Under the pieces are notes generated by a model. That model was not told the DNA's origin, did not search any database, and saw nothing but the letters and a program-made list of their open reading frames with translations. A stretch of 64,000 bases of DNA from Gemmataceae bacterium. GTDB taxonomy: Bacteria > Planctomycetota > Planctomycetia > Gemmatales > Gemmataceae. Below, one piece after another: positions 43,394-52,263 of this stretch. The translations under genes were made by a program, and so were the position numbers. The stretch lies in NCBI GenBank assembly GCA_022616435.1, contig JAKEET010000154.1, forward strand, positions 23,704-87,703. Direction: 5' to 3'. Numbering within the stretch: position 1 is the first letter of the stretch; the number at the start of each line of letters is the position of its first letter.

Positions 43394-43409
43394 CTGGGAA
43401 GTCCGCCGC

Positions 43410-43997
43410 TCAACGGAACACGGTGTGGCAACTGTTGCAGGCGTTGTTGAGCTTGGCGGCGGCGGTCTTGACGTCCGCGGGGCCCTTGGCCTTGGCGGCG
43501 GCGGCGAACTGCAGGCCGATCTTCACCATGTCGTCCGACCAGGCCATCCAGTCCTTGCGAGTCTTCTTGCCCATGTCGGTGGGCGGCGTCCTGGCCAGGG
43601 CGATCAAGCCCAGGGCGGCGGTGCGATAACCCAGTTTCTCGTAGGCGGCGCTGTCCTTGTTGAGCGTCCCCTTGGCGGGGGCGTCGCGGCCGATCTTGAT
43701 CAGCATCTGCTCGATGCCGTCGGGGTTGATGGCGCCGGGCTTGTCGCCCACGCCATAGCCCCCCTTCTTGCGCGGCTTGAACAGGTCCATCGCCTCGTAC
43801 AGCTCTTCGATCTTCTTCGAGACCGCCTCGGCCTGTTTCTTGGCGCCGGCCATGTCCCCCTTCTGCAAGGCCGCGGCAACCTTGTCGATGGTGTCTTGCA
43901 GTTCCTTGTTGTCGCCGGCGCCGCTCTGGCCGGCAAGCAGCATGATGCCGATCGCCCCCACGCTCGCGGCCGCAAACCAAACGGGTGCTCTGTACAT
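43410..43997 (-). CDS. Cytochrome c-prime-like protein
   Basis: 195 residues from the ATG at 43997. A signal peptide (VWFAAASVGAIGIMLLAG) precedes a four-helix type domain. The haem motif CNSCH is at the very C-terminus (NNACNSCHTVFR), the placement of cytochrome c-prime and c556. It probably acts in the periplasm. It lies next to the cytochrome bc gene set, which suggests a role in electron transport, but a partner is not shown. Confidence 0.85.
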   Translation of the reverse strand: MYRAPVWFAAASVGAIGIMLLAGQSGAGDNKELQDTIDKVAAALQKGDMAGAKKQAEAVSKKIEELYEAMDLFKPRKKGGYGVGDKPGAINPDGIEQMLIKIGRDAPAKGTLNKDSAAYEKLGYRTAALGLIALARTPPTDMGKKTRKDWMAWSDDMVKIGLQFAAAAKAKGPADVKTAAAKLNNACNSCHTVFR

Positions 43998-44038
43998 GTG
44001 GATCTCCCAAGGTAAACTGGACAAGCTGTTGCCGTAAT

Positions 44039-44086
44039 GTCGGCTTTCGCTCCGAACGTACGGTCTTTCGCGGAGCGAAAGCCGAC
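44039..44086. repeat. GTCGGCTTTCGCTCCG palindrome
   Basis: GTCGGCTTTCGCTCCG (44039-44054) and CGGAGCGAAAGCCGAC (44071-44086) are perfect 16-bp arms. It lies between the cytochrome bc and cytochrome c-prime genes. A related element at 49145-49211 shares the CTTTCGCGGAGCGAAAG core. Confidence 0.87.
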
Positions 44087-44090
44087 CATA

Positions 44091-46199
44091 TCACTCCCGT
44101 TTCGGCGGGCCCGCGACCGGGCGGCCGCCGAAGACGACACGGTCGTCGCGCGTCATCCACCTTATGATAAGCTCGCGGTCAATATCGCTGAGCGGAATCA
44201 CCTTGGCCTTGGCGTCGCCCAGCGCGTCGTGGAATTCTAGGTTATATACCTCCGCGCCCGGACCATCCAGATTGCGGAAGTAGGGCATCTGATTTTTTTC
44301 CAGGCCATGCCGCAGCTTGTGGCCGGGGTTCATGATCATGAAGCGGATCCATTCGTGGGAGCCGTAATCGGTGAAGTCGGGGGCGGCGCCGTCGCCTTTG
44401 CGGTCGATGGTGTGGCACGTCAGGCAATCCAGATCGCCGTCGTCGAACTTGGCGCGGGCTGTCTTGTCGAGCTCTGGGTCGCGCTTTTCCTTCGGCCTGG
44501 CCTGGTCGGCCAGCCACCTGGCGATCATGTCGAAGTCCTTTTCCTCCTGCGCGACGGCCTCCTTGCCCATCCTTTTTCGAGTGCGTTCGACTCCCTTGCG
44601 CCAGTCCTTCATGCCGTCGAGCTCGGTGAGGCCAAAGAACCTGTCGTCGCCGGGATTCGTCAAGAGGCTTCGAATCCACTCCGCGCTGCCGAAGCCCCCC
44701 AGGTCGCTGGCGGTGAACTTGCCTTTCGTGAAGCCGCCGAACGGGTCGCCCTTGGCGGGGGTGAACCTGTGACACACGGCGCAGTTCGTTTCGAACAGCT
44801 TGTAGCCCTTGGTCAGCGGGTCGTTGCGGATCAGGTCGCGGCCCCCCTCGACCGGGACGCCGGCCATGCCGAGCTGCGCGGCCCGCTTGGCTTTGATCTC
44901 CGCCTCGTGAACGGCATGCTGAAAATCGGCGGCCTTCTTCACCTTCTCATCGTTGGCTGGATTGTCCTTCTGCAGCATCGGCCTTCCGGTTTCGGGATCG
45001 AGCTTGGGCTTTCCTGTTTCGGGGTCCATTTCCCAAACTGCTTTGTTGCCGATCAACCCGTACAGCAGCGGGTCCGGCGAATCGTCGATCTTGGCGAGCA
45101 AGGTCAGCACGCCGACCGCGCCCAGCAGCGCCACCACCACCAGGATGCCGAGGAAGTGGCCGAACTTGCGCATTAAACCGAAGCCGAACAGCGGCAGCAG
45201 GAACAACAGCGCCATCACGCCGTTGGGAATGTAGAACGTGCCGACCAGGATCTGATCGCCGGGGAAGTACTTGAGCAGTTGGAACAGGAACAGGAAGTAC
45301 CACTCGGGCCGCGCCGGATAGTCGGGCGTGTCGCGGTCGGCCGGCGCGTCGAGGTTGGCGCCCCAGCCTTTCTGGCCGGCCTTCGCCAGCTCCTCGTACC
45401 AGCCTTGCGGTCGTTCGTCTTCCGGAACGGCGACCGCGTTGCCGTGGCCGCCGAAGATCACCAGCGCCAGCATGATGCCGAAGACGATCAGGCACGCGAT
45501 CATGTCGCGAAAGGCCTGGTCGGGCCAGAACATGGCCGAGCCTTGTGAATTCCGCGGGTAGGTGACGCCGTGGCGGCGGAACGCCGTCAAGTGCAGGATC
45601 AGCAGGATGATGAACAACGCCGGCAGCAAGCCGACGTGGAAGGCGAAGAACCGCGTCAGGGTGTGGTTGCCGTAGTCCGGTCCGCCGACCAGGAAGCGTT
45701 GCAATTCCTCGCCGATGCCGGGCGTCTTCGAGGCGATGTTGGTCGCGACCCGCGTCGCCCAGTAACCCTTCTGGTCCCACGGCAGCAAGTAACCCGTGAG
45801 TCCCAGGCCAAAGGTCACGCCCAAGAGCGCCAGGCCCAGCCACCAGTTGAGCTCGCGCGGCGGCAGGTGGGCGCCGGCGATCACCACCTGCAGCATGTGC
45901 ATGCCGATCAGCACCATCATCGTTTGCGAGCCGTAATGGTGCAGGCCGCGGATCAACCAGCCGAAATCCATCTGATACTGGATGTAGTGGACGCTGGCCC
46001 AGGCGCTGGTGTCGCTGGCGCTGTACGACGTCATCAGCAAGATGCCGGTGATGAGCTGGATCATGAACACGAAGGCCAGCGTGCTCCCCCAGACGTAGCG
46101 CCAGCGGGCGCCGCCGGGGATGTGCTCCAGGAGCAGCGCGTCGATCAGCTTGCGATGTCCGATGCGGTGATCCAGCCAATCCGAGAATCGTCCAGGCAC
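44091..46199 (-). CDS. Cytochrome b fused to cytochrome c domains (bc complex subunit)
   Basis: 702 residues. Residues 1-380 are a cytochrome b: HIPGGARWRYVWGS, haem ligands in GLHHYGSQTMMVLIGMHMLQ and FAFHVGLLPALFIILLILHL, and the Q-site PEWYFLFLFQLLKYFPG. After a charged linker come two haem motifs, CAVCH (about 475) and CLTCH (about 595), so a dihaem c-type tail replaces a separate cytochrome c1. A Rieske gene lies 74 bases upstream. Together they should form a quinol-oxidising bc complex in the inner membrane. Confidence 0.93.
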   Translation of the reverse strand: MPGRFSDWLDHRIGHRKLIDALLLEHIPGGARWRYVWGSTLAFVFMIQLITGILLMTSYSASDTSAWASVHYIQYQMDFGWLIRGLHHYGSQTMMVLIGMHMLQVVIAGAHLPPRELNWWLGLALLGVTFGLGLTGYLLPWDQKGYWATRVATNIASKTPGIGEELQRFLVGGPDYGNHTLTRFFAFHVGLLPALFIILLILHLTAFRRHGVTYPRNSQGSAMFWPDQAFRDMIACLIVFGIMLALVIFGGHGNAVAVPEDERPQGWYEELAKAGQKGWGANLDAPADRDTPDYPARPEWYFLFLFQLLKYFPGDQILVGTFYIPNGVMALLFLLPLFGFGLMRKFGHFLGILVVVALLGAVGVLTLLAKIDDSPDPLLYGLIGNKAVWEMDPETGKPKLDPETGRPMLQKDNPANDEKVKKAADFQHAVHEAEIKAKRAAQLGMAGVPVEGGRDLIRNDPLTKGYKLFETNCAVCHRFTPAKGDPFGGFTKGKFTASDLGGFGSAEWIRSLLTNPGDDRFFGLTELDGMKDWRKGVERTRKRMGKEAVAQEEKDFDMIARWLADQARPKEKRDPELDKTARAKFDDGDLDCLTCHTIDRKGDGAAPDFTDYGSHEWIRFMIMNPGHKLRHGLEKNQMPYFRNLDGPGAEVYNLEFHDALGDAKAKVIPLSDIDRELIIRWMTRDDRVVFGGRPVAGPPKRE

Positions 46200-46273
46200 G
46201 CGGGGTTCCTTGCGGTGCAGCAGGCGGCCGGCCTGCTTGGGCCGTATGGTTCACGAACGTCTACCGGAACATC

Positions 46274-46813
46274 CTAATGAATCGGCGTCTTGGCGCTGGT
46301 CGCTGCTTGAAAACTCTCGTAGCGCACCAGAATCCGTTGCGGGTCGGTCGGATCGGGCTCCCAGTCGAGCTCGTCCATGCCGCGCAGCGCGGGGCCGACA
46401 ATCTGGGCCCCGTCGAACCCGAAGCGGGCGCTGTGGCACGGGCACGCGAACTCGCCTTCGCCCAGGTTCACGGAACAGCCCATGTGCGGACAGATCGTGG
46501 TGAACACCCGGAAACCGCGCGGCGCGTTCGGCGCCGGCACGACCCAGACGCGGCCGAGCGCGTCGCTGGGGTGCAGCGTCCAAGCGTCAACGCGCACATC
46601 GCGGATCACGCCTTGCTTCGGCACGCCTTGATTCAGCTCAGCGTCATCGAGCCGGACGCCGTCCACCAGGCGCAGCTCGGACGGCCGAGTTTTCTTGTTG
46701 CGCGGATCGATGAGATACAGGACCGCGGGGACGCCGAGGATGGCGCCAAAGACAGCGCCCAAGCCGAGGGTCGCCCAACGCAAGAAGGAGCGACGGTCGT
46801 CAGGATGGGCCAT
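46274..46813 (-). CDS. Rieske iron-sulfur protein of the bc complex
   Basis: 179 residues from the ATG at 46813. A twin-arginine-like start (DDRRSFLRWATLGLGAV) and one transmembrane helix are followed by the Rieske domain with CPHMGC (about 112) and CPCHSARF (about 131), the Cys-His ligands of the [2Fe-2S] cluster. It is directly upstream of the cytochrome b-c gene and probably forms one operon with it. Confidence 0.94.
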   Translation of the reverse strand: MAHPDDRRSFLRWATLGLGAVFGAILGVPAVLYLIDPRNKKTRPSELRLVDGVRLDDAELNQGVPKQGVIRDVRVDAWTLHPSDALGRVWVVPAPNAPRGFRVFTTICPHMGCSVNLGEGEFACPCHSARFGFDGAQIVGPALRGMDELDWEPDPTDPQRILVRYESFQAATSAKTPIH

Positions 46814-46898
46814 GGCGGGTGCTCCGGGGAGGAGTGAAGAATCGCATGTCAGGCGGGAGCTTCGTGCGTTTTTTATCCTACCCGGAGCGGAAATGATG

Positions 46899-47588
46899 TC
46901 AATTGCGCGGCGCCAAAACGCGCTCAAACTCCCCTCGGCCGCGGGGAGAGGGGGGAGCGTGCCGCGATACGGCGCGGAACACAGACTGCGGGCGAGCGCG
47001 ATAGATCGTCAAGAACCGCAGCAAGTCCCGGTCGTTGTCGAGTGTGTCATACCCGATGGCCCGCATCTCGGCGATCGCGTCGTGATTGCTCCAGCCCTGG
47101 TACTCCATGCGGTGGACCGCGCAGTAGGCCCCGGTGCGATGCAGCCCGGCGAAGCAGTGGATCAGCACCGGATGGTTGGCGGGGTCGTCCATCACCCGGC
47201 GAAACGCCGTCAGCCCCTCCTCGACCGGCACCGGCCCCTTCACCGGGGCCTCCTTCTTGGGCGACCCGTTCTTGGGGGACCCCTTCTTGGGGGACCAGGA
47301 CCGCGGCGGAATGCGGACGTGCGTGATCCCCCAGCGCCGGCAAAAGACTTCCTCGTCCCGGTCGACGTCGTGGTCGCCGTCGCGCAGGCAAATCACCGTG
47401 CGAATGCCGTGATCGTGGACGATGCGCCGGAACCCCGCCAACGGCAGTTGCCCGCTGCGATAGAGCACGCCGCGCTCGACGACGTGGAAGTTGCGGGCCA
47501 TCTTTTCGGTGACCCGGTAGTAGATCAGCGGCCCGCCGATCAAGATCGCCAGGACGTACAAGATCAAGAAGACACGGACTCGAGGCAT
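46899..47588 (-). CDS. Membrane-anchored dual-specificity/tyrosine phosphatase-like protein
   Basis: 229 residues from the ATG at 47588. One N-terminal transmembrane segment (FLILYVLAILIGGPLIYY) is followed by a phosphatase domain with the CX5R loop HCFAGLHRTGAY (about 145-156) and an upstream general-acid loop. A Lys/Ser-rich insert (SPKKGSPKNGSPKK, about 96-109) is encoded by tandem repeats. The last 15 or so residues (PPSPRGRGE) come from a C/G-rich palindrome string. It likely acts on phosphoproteins or phosphoinositides. Confidence 0.85.
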   Translation of the reverse strand: MPRVRVFLILYVLAILIGGPLIYYRVTEKMARNFHVVERGVLYRSGQLPLAGFRRIVHDHGIRTVICLRDGDHDVDRDEEVFCRRWGITHVRIPPRSWSPKKGSPKNGSPKKEAPVKGPVPVEEGLTAFRRVMDDPANHPVLIHCFAGLHRTGAYCAVHRMEYQGWSNHDAIAEMRAIGYDTLDNDRDLLRFLTIYRARPQSVFRAVSRHAPPSPRGRGEFERVLAPRN

Positions 47589-47752
47589 GGCTTGGCATCC
47601 TTGCAGCGTACCCGGGAGTCGGCGACAGCGCGGCGGCGTCGGTCGCGGGAGGCCAATGTAATGGATGCCGCACAAAAGGAAAAGTCCGCCCGGGCGGCGT
47701 TCCCCGGCTTGCCCAGAAGCCGCAGCTTCGAGATGGATATATTGCATACATT

Positions 47753-47785
47753 GGAGGGTGGGTGGAGTCTTCGGAACCCACCCTA
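47753..47785. repeat. GGGTGGGT...ACCCACCC palindrome before argA
   Basis: AGGGTGGGTGGAGTCTTCGG faces ACCCACCCT around TCTTCGGA. It lies between the divergent phosphatase and argA genes, and a similar single arm occurs near 14277. Confidence 0.7.
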
Positions 47786-47809
47786 CACGAATGCCCACAG
47801 GAATGCCCA

Positions 47810-49111
47810 ATGCTGCGCCTCGCCGACCTGCGTGAAATGCTGCGCTACGTGCCGCAGTACCGCGACCGCGTGTTCGTCATCGCCGTGGACGGCGCAGTCG
47901 TCGAGAACGAGAACTTCCGCAACTTGCTGCTCGACGTCGCCTTGCTCCGCAGCCTGCGCATCGGCGTCGCCCTGGTGCACGGCGCCGGCCATCAAATCCG
48001 CCAGCTCGCCGAAGCCACCGGGCAAGAGCCGTCCAACATCGACGGCACCGGCGTCACCGACGCGGCCACCTTGCAGCTCGCCCTGGCAGCCGGCTCGCGC
48101 GTCACCCACGAGATCCTCGAGGGCCTGTCGGCGACCGACCTCCGCGGCGCCGCCACCAACGCCCTGGTCGCCCATCCCGCCGGGATCCTGCAAGGCGTCG
48201 ATCATCTCTGGACCGGCAAGGTCGAGCGCATCGACATCCAGTTCCTGCGGGCCTTGCTGGAGCACGACATCATCCCCGTGATCGCACCCCTCGGCAGCGA
48301 CGGCGAAGGCACGACGTACCGGCTCAACTCCGACGCCGTGGCCGTCGAGGTCGCCAAGGCGCTGCAGGCGGCCAAGCTCATCTACCTGTCCACCATGCCC
48401 GGCATCGAGTTGCGCAAGCCGGGCGAGCCCGAACCCGGCGAGCTGCTGCGGCAGATCGCCGTCGACGAGGCGGAGGCGATCCTCAAGAAACAGCGCCAGG
48501 AGCTGACGATTCCGAGCCTGTCGAAGTTGACCAATGCCGTCCGGGCGCTGCGCGGCGGCGTGCCGCGCGTGCACATCATCGACGGCCGCGTCGAGGAGGG
48601 CCTGCTCGCCGAGGTGTTCTCGAACGAAGGGGTCGGCACGCTGGTCCACACCAACGAGTACCAGGCCATTCGCCGCGCCCTCAAGAAAGATGCCCGCGCC
48701 ATCTTCGCGCTGATCAAGGCAAGCATGGAGAACGATGAATTGCTGCCGCGGACCCAGGCCGAGATCGAACGCCAGGCCGGCGCCTTCTACGTGTTCGAGG
48801 TGGACGGCGCCGTCGCCGGTTGTGCCGCCCTGCACCACTACCCGGAGGCCGGCAAGGCGGAGATGGCGGCCGTGTGCGTCTCCGCCAAGTACGAAAACCA
48901 GGGGATCGGCGGCCGGCTGATGCAGTTCATCGAGGAGCAGGCCCGCGCCGCCGGCGCCCAGGAGCTGTTCTGCCTCTCCACCCAGGCCTTCAACTACTTC
49001 GTCCAGAAAGGCGGCTTCAAGCTCGGCGGCCCCGACGACCTTCCCCCCGCACGCCGCCAGCGCTACGACGCCAGCGGCCGCAAGTCGCAGGTGCTGACCA
49101 AACGCTTGTGA
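47810..49111 (+). CDS. argA: Amino-acid N-acetyltransferase (N-acetylglutamate synthase, ArgA type)
   Basis: 433 residues from the ATG at 47810. Upstream in-frame codons are palindrome. Residues 1-290 form an amino-acid-kinase-like domain (VALVHGAGHQIRQLAE, STMPGIELRK) and residues 300-430 a GNAT acetyltransferase domain (VCVSAKYENQGIGGRLMQF, LFCLSTQAFNYFVQKGGF). The layout is that of E. coli ArgA. It makes N-acetylglutamate, the first arginine intermediate. No other arginine gene is near. Confidence 0.92.
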   Translation: MLRLADLREMLRYVPQYRDRVFVIAVDGAVVENENFRNLLLDVALLRSLRIGVALVHGAGHQIRQLAEATGQEPSNIDGTGVTDAATLQLALAAGSRVTHEILEGLSATDLRGAATNALVAHPAGILQGVDHLWTGKVERIDIQFLRALLEHDIIPVIAPLGSDGEGTTYRLNSDAVAVEVAKALQAAKLIYLSTMPGIELRKPGEPEPGELLRQIAVDEAEAILKKQRQELTIPSLSKLTNAVRALRGGVPRVHIIDGRVEEGLLAEVFSNEGVGTLVHTNEYQAIRRALKKDARAIFALIKASMENDELLPRTQAEIERQAGAFYVFEVDGAVAGCAALHHYPEAGKAEMAAVCVSAKYENQGIGGRLMQFIEEQARAAGAQELFCLSTQAFNYFVQKGGFKLGGPDDLPPARRQRYDASGRKSQVLTKRL

Positions 49112-49144
49112 CCGGAATCGCTCGGGCGGGACCTCGAGTATCGT

Positions 49145-49211
49145 CGCCTTTCGCTCCGCGAAAGGATGCTCTTCGCGGAGCGAAGGATGCTCTTTCGCGG
49201 AGCGAAAGGCG
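49145..49211. repeat. CTTTCGCGGAGCGAAAG palindrome between argA and the DUF1501 gene
   Basis: CGCCTTTCGCTCCGCGAAAG (49145-49164) and CTTTCGCGGAGCGAAAGGCG (49192-49211) are perfect 20-bp arms, with a third core copy CTTCGCGGAGCGAAG between them. Related to 44039-44086. Confidence 0.87.
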
Positions 49212-49300
49212 GCAAACTGAAAGCGCGTGCAAGAACTCCGCCGGCACGATACACTCAACTACCCCCGCAAGGTTGTCCCGCCAGCGTGAAGGAATCCGCG

Positions 49301-50338
49301 ATGAGCCACGCACTCGAACACCTCCGCCACGCCCGCGGCATGCTCGACCGCCGAATGCTCGATCGCCGCAGCTTGCTGCGCGTCGGCGGCCTGGGATGTT
49401 TGGGACTCAGCTTGCCGCGGCTTCTCCGGGCCGAGGCCGCGCGGCCCGCCGGCGCTCGCATTCGTTCGTGCATCCTCCTCTACTACTACGGCGGGCCCAG
49501 CCATCTCGACACCTGGGACCTGAAGCCCGCTGCTCCCGCCGAGATCCGCGGCGAGTTCCGGCCGATCGCCACCCGCGTCCCCGGCTTCCAGGTCGGCGAG
49601 CATCTGCCGCGCTGCGCCCGCCTCACCGACAAGCTGGCCGTCATCCGCAGCTTTCACCATCCGATGCGCAACCACAATTCGGCCGCGGTCGAGTCGCTGT
49701 GCGGCCGCACGATGACGCCGCACCACGCGCGGGCGTTCGACCTGCTCCATTCTCAGGAAGTGCGCCGCGCCTTCGACCTGGCGCGGGAAAGCGAGCCGGC
49801 CCGGCAGCGCTACGGCCGGCACACGCTCGGCCAGAGCCTGCTGCTGGCCCGGCGGCTCGTCGAGGCGGGCGTCCGCTTCGTCAACGTCAACGACAAGATC
49901 ACCAACGGCCAGCTCGCCAACTGGGACAGCCACGAGAACAACTTTCCGCGGCTCAAGGACGACCTGCTGCCGCCCGCCGACCAGGCCTATTCGGCATTGA
50001 TCGAGGACCTGGACGCCCGCGGCCTGCTCGAATCGACCCTGGTGGTGACGCTGGCGGAGTTCGGGCGCACGCCGCGCATCAACGGCAGCCGCGGCCGCGA
50101 TCACTGGCCCGATTGCTTCAGCGTGGTGCTGGCCGGCGGCGGCGTCCGCGGCGGCGCGATCCATGGGGCCAGCGACCGCTTCGCCGCCTATCCCGAAGTC
50201 GATCCGGTCTCCCCGGGCGACCTGGCCGCCACCCTCTTCTGGCGCTTCGGCATCGACCCGCACACCGAAATCCGCGACCTGACCGCCCGGCCGTATCGCG
50301 TGGCCGAGGGGCAGCCGCTGCGCCGGCTGTTTGCTTGA
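49301..50338 (+). CDS. DUF1501 secreted protein, internally shortened
   Basis: 345 residues from the ATG at 49301. A Tat-like signal (LDRRSLLRVGGLGCLGLSLP) is followed by DUF1501: LYYYGGPSHLDTWDLKP, RSFHHPMRNHNSAAVESLCG, and the C-terminal LAEFGRTPRINGSRGRDHWP. Members I know are roughly 420-480 residues long. Here TMTPHH (about 146) runs directly into ARAFDLLHSQEVRRAFDL, so about 80-100 middle residues seem to be missing in frame. The family is related to alkaline-phosphatase-like sulfatases; activity unknown. Confidence 0.85.
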   Translation: MSHALEHLRHARGMLDRRMLDRRSLLRVGGLGCLGLSLPRLLRAEAARPAGARIRSCILLYYYGGPSHLDTWDLKPAAPAEIRGEFRPIATRVPGFQVGEHLPRCARLTDKLAVIRSFHHPMRNHNSAAVESLCGRTMTPHHARAFDLLHSQEVRRAFDLARESEPARQRYGRHTLGQSLLLARRLVEAGVRFVNVNDKITNGQLANWDSHENNFPRLKDDLLPPADQAYSALIEDLDARGLLESTLVVTLAEFGRTPRINGSRGRDHWPDCFSVVLAGGGVRGGAIHGASDRFAAYPEVDPVSPGDLAATLFWRFGIDPHTEIRDLTARPYRVAEGQPLRRLFA

Positions 50339-50384
50339 TCCGGGATGGCATGCATGCACCCGGCTCAACTTCAAGGTAGTTCTG

Positions 50385-50460
50385 GGTGGCATGCTTTCGC
50401 CGATTCCTCGCGAAGCATCCAGGACCGGGACCACCACGGCGAACGCATGGATTCGCCAAG
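50385..50460. repeat. GGTGGCATGCTTTCGC element, short copy
   Basis: GGTGGCATGCTTTCGCCGAT is followed by imperfect matches to the complementary arm (GCGAACGCATGG near 50440). It resembles the larger element at 26439-26608 and lies between the DUF1501 and metallohydrolase genes. Confidence 0.6.
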
Positions 50461-50469
50461 GGGACAAAC

Positions 50470-52053
50470 ATGATCTCCGCCAATCCGCTTCGCGCGCGTC
50501 GTCTCGTCCTGGCCGGCGTCTGTCTCGCCATGCTGGCCGCGTGCGCCGTGCTCAGCGCCACCTCGCAAGAGGGCGCCGTCAAGCTGCGCCTGCGGCTCAT
50601 TGACGCCGCGACCGGCCGGGACTGCACCGGCATCGTGCGCCTGCTCGACAAGGACCAGCGCGCCACGCCGCTGCCCGGGTTGTACGATCGTCTCCGCGGC
50701 CTGAAGACGGCGCCCGAATACGCCGGCTGGCACGTCGTTCCTGCGAAGGTCGCAACCACCTCCGTCGCGCGCGGCAAGTATCAACTGGAAGCAGTCGCCG
50801 GCCTGGAATCGCAGCTCGTTCGCCTCGACCTGGACCTGACGAAGGACGCGACGGACATGGAGGTCAGGCTCCCGCCCGCCTTCGAACCTGGAAAACACGG
50901 CTTCGTCGCCGGCAACACGCACCTGCACCTCATGAAGCTGACGAAGGACGACGCCGAGGATTACCTCCGGCAAATCCCGGCCGCCGACCGGCTGCGCGTG
51001 CTGTTCATCTCGTACCTGGAACGCTTCAAGGACGACGCCGAGTACATCACCAACCGCTACCCCATCGGCGACCTGCCGGCCTTCAACGCCACGGGCGTCC
51101 TGGTCAACAACGGCGAGGAGCATCGTCACAACTTCAAGGGTTATGGCGAGGGCTATGGCCACGTGATGTTCCTGAACATCAAGGACCTCGTGAAGCCGGT
51201 CAGCCTCGGCCCGGGGATCACCGGCGGCGGCAACGACGACCGGCCGCTGCGGCCCGGGATCGACGCCGCCCGCAAGCAGGGCGGCACGGTCATCTGGTGC
51301 CACAATAGTTTCGGCTACGAAGACGTGCTCAACGCCCTCAGCGGCCGGCTGCACGCGCTCAACGTATTCGACGGCAGCCGCCGCGGCTCGTTCGAGGAGA
51401 GCTACTACCGCTATCTCAACGTCGGCGTGAGGATGCCGCTCAGCACCGGCACCGACTGGTTCATCTACGACTTCGCGCGGGTGTACGTGCGCGGCGCCGA
51501 GCCCTTGACGATCGCCGGCTGGCTCGACGGCCTGAAGGCGGGGCGCAACCAGGCAACCAATGGCCCGCTGTTGACGCTGCGAGTGGGCGGCCACGATTGC
51601 GGCGACACGATCGAGCTGGCGCAACCGGCGAAGCTGAAGATCGAAGCGGCCGGCGTCGGCCGGCACGATTTCCAGGAGCTGCAGCTCGTCCACAACGGCA
51701 AGGTCATTGGCCGGCAGCGAACGGCGGGCAAGGCGCCTTACCAGGTGAAGATGACCGAGGAAGTGCGCGTCGAGGAGCCGGGCTGGTTCGCGTTGCGCAT
51801 CGAAAGCACGACGAAGAACGAGCTGGGCTATCAGCTGTTCGCGCACACCTCGCCGGTCTATGTGCGGCTCGGCGGCAAGGATATCCTTGACCTGTCCGCC
51901 GCGGCAGCGTTGCTCAAGCAGATCGAAGAAGGACAGGGCGCCATTCAAAAACAGGCGCTCTTCAGCGATGCGGAGTCCGGTCAGCGCTTGCTGGCGCTGT
52001 ACACGGACGCAGCCAAGGAATTGCGCGCTCGGATGAATCGAAACAGCCGCTGA
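50470..52053 (+). CDS. Lipoprotein-like metallohydrolase of the PHP/CehA type
   Basis: 527 residues from the ATG at 50470. The N-terminal signal ends at a possible lipobox (LAMLAAC). The middle (about 160-380) has metal-site features of CehA/PHP-like hydrolases: GNTHLHLM, VNNGEEHRHNF, GGTVIWCHNSFGYED, and TGTDWFIYDFARVYV. The flanks look beta-rich. Substrate unknown. It follows the DUF1501 gene on the same strand. Confidence 0.78.
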   Translation: MISANPLRARRLVLAGVCLAMLAACAVLSATSQEGAVKLRLRLIDAATGRDCTGIVRLLDKDQRATPLPGLYDRLRGLKTAPEYAGWHVVPAKVATTSVARGKYQLEAVAGLESQLVRLDLDLTKDATDMEVRLPPAFEPGKHGFVAGNTHLHLMKLTKDDAEDYLRQIPAADRLRVLFISYLERFKDDAEYITNRYPIGDLPAFNATGVLVNNGEEHRHNFKGYGEGYGHVMFLNIKDLVKPVSLGPGITGGGNDDRPLRPGIDAARKQGGTVIWCHNSFGYEDVLNALSGRLHALNVFDGSRRGSFEESYYRYLNVGVRMPLSTGTDWFIYDFARVYVRGAEPLTIAGWLDGLKAGRNQATNGPLLTLRVGGHDCGDTIELAQPAKLKIEAAGVGRHDFQELQLVHNGKVIGRQRTAGKAPYQVKMTEEVRVEEPGWFALRIESTTKNELGYQLFAHTSPVYVRLGGKDILDLSAAAALLKQIEEGQGAIQKQALFSDAESGQRLLALYTDAAKELRARMNRNSR

Positions 52054-52064
52054 CCGCGTCCCGC

Positions 52065-52137
52065 GGCTTGCCGTTTCGCGCTCGCGGCGCAACACCAAGT
52101 CCCGTGGCGCATTGCCGCGAGCGCGAAACGGCAAGCC
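52065..52137. repeat. Perfect 24-bp palindrome of the GCTTGCCGTTTCGCGCTCGC family
   Basis: Arms 52065-52088 and 52114-52137 are perfect reverse complements around a 25-base loop. The same core flanks the RAYT-like gene at 53476-53602. It lies 12 bases after the metallohydrolase stop, upstream of the truncated DUF1587 gene. Confidence 0.9.
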
Positions 52138-52263
52138 AAGCCAAGATGAAAAATTGATGAGAATCTCGCTCACACCGCTCGAAACCGGGTTCAGTGTGGA
52201 GTAGAATACACGTGCCTCCCTCCCGACTCGCGATCGCTGTAACTGTTGACGGCGCATGCAACC

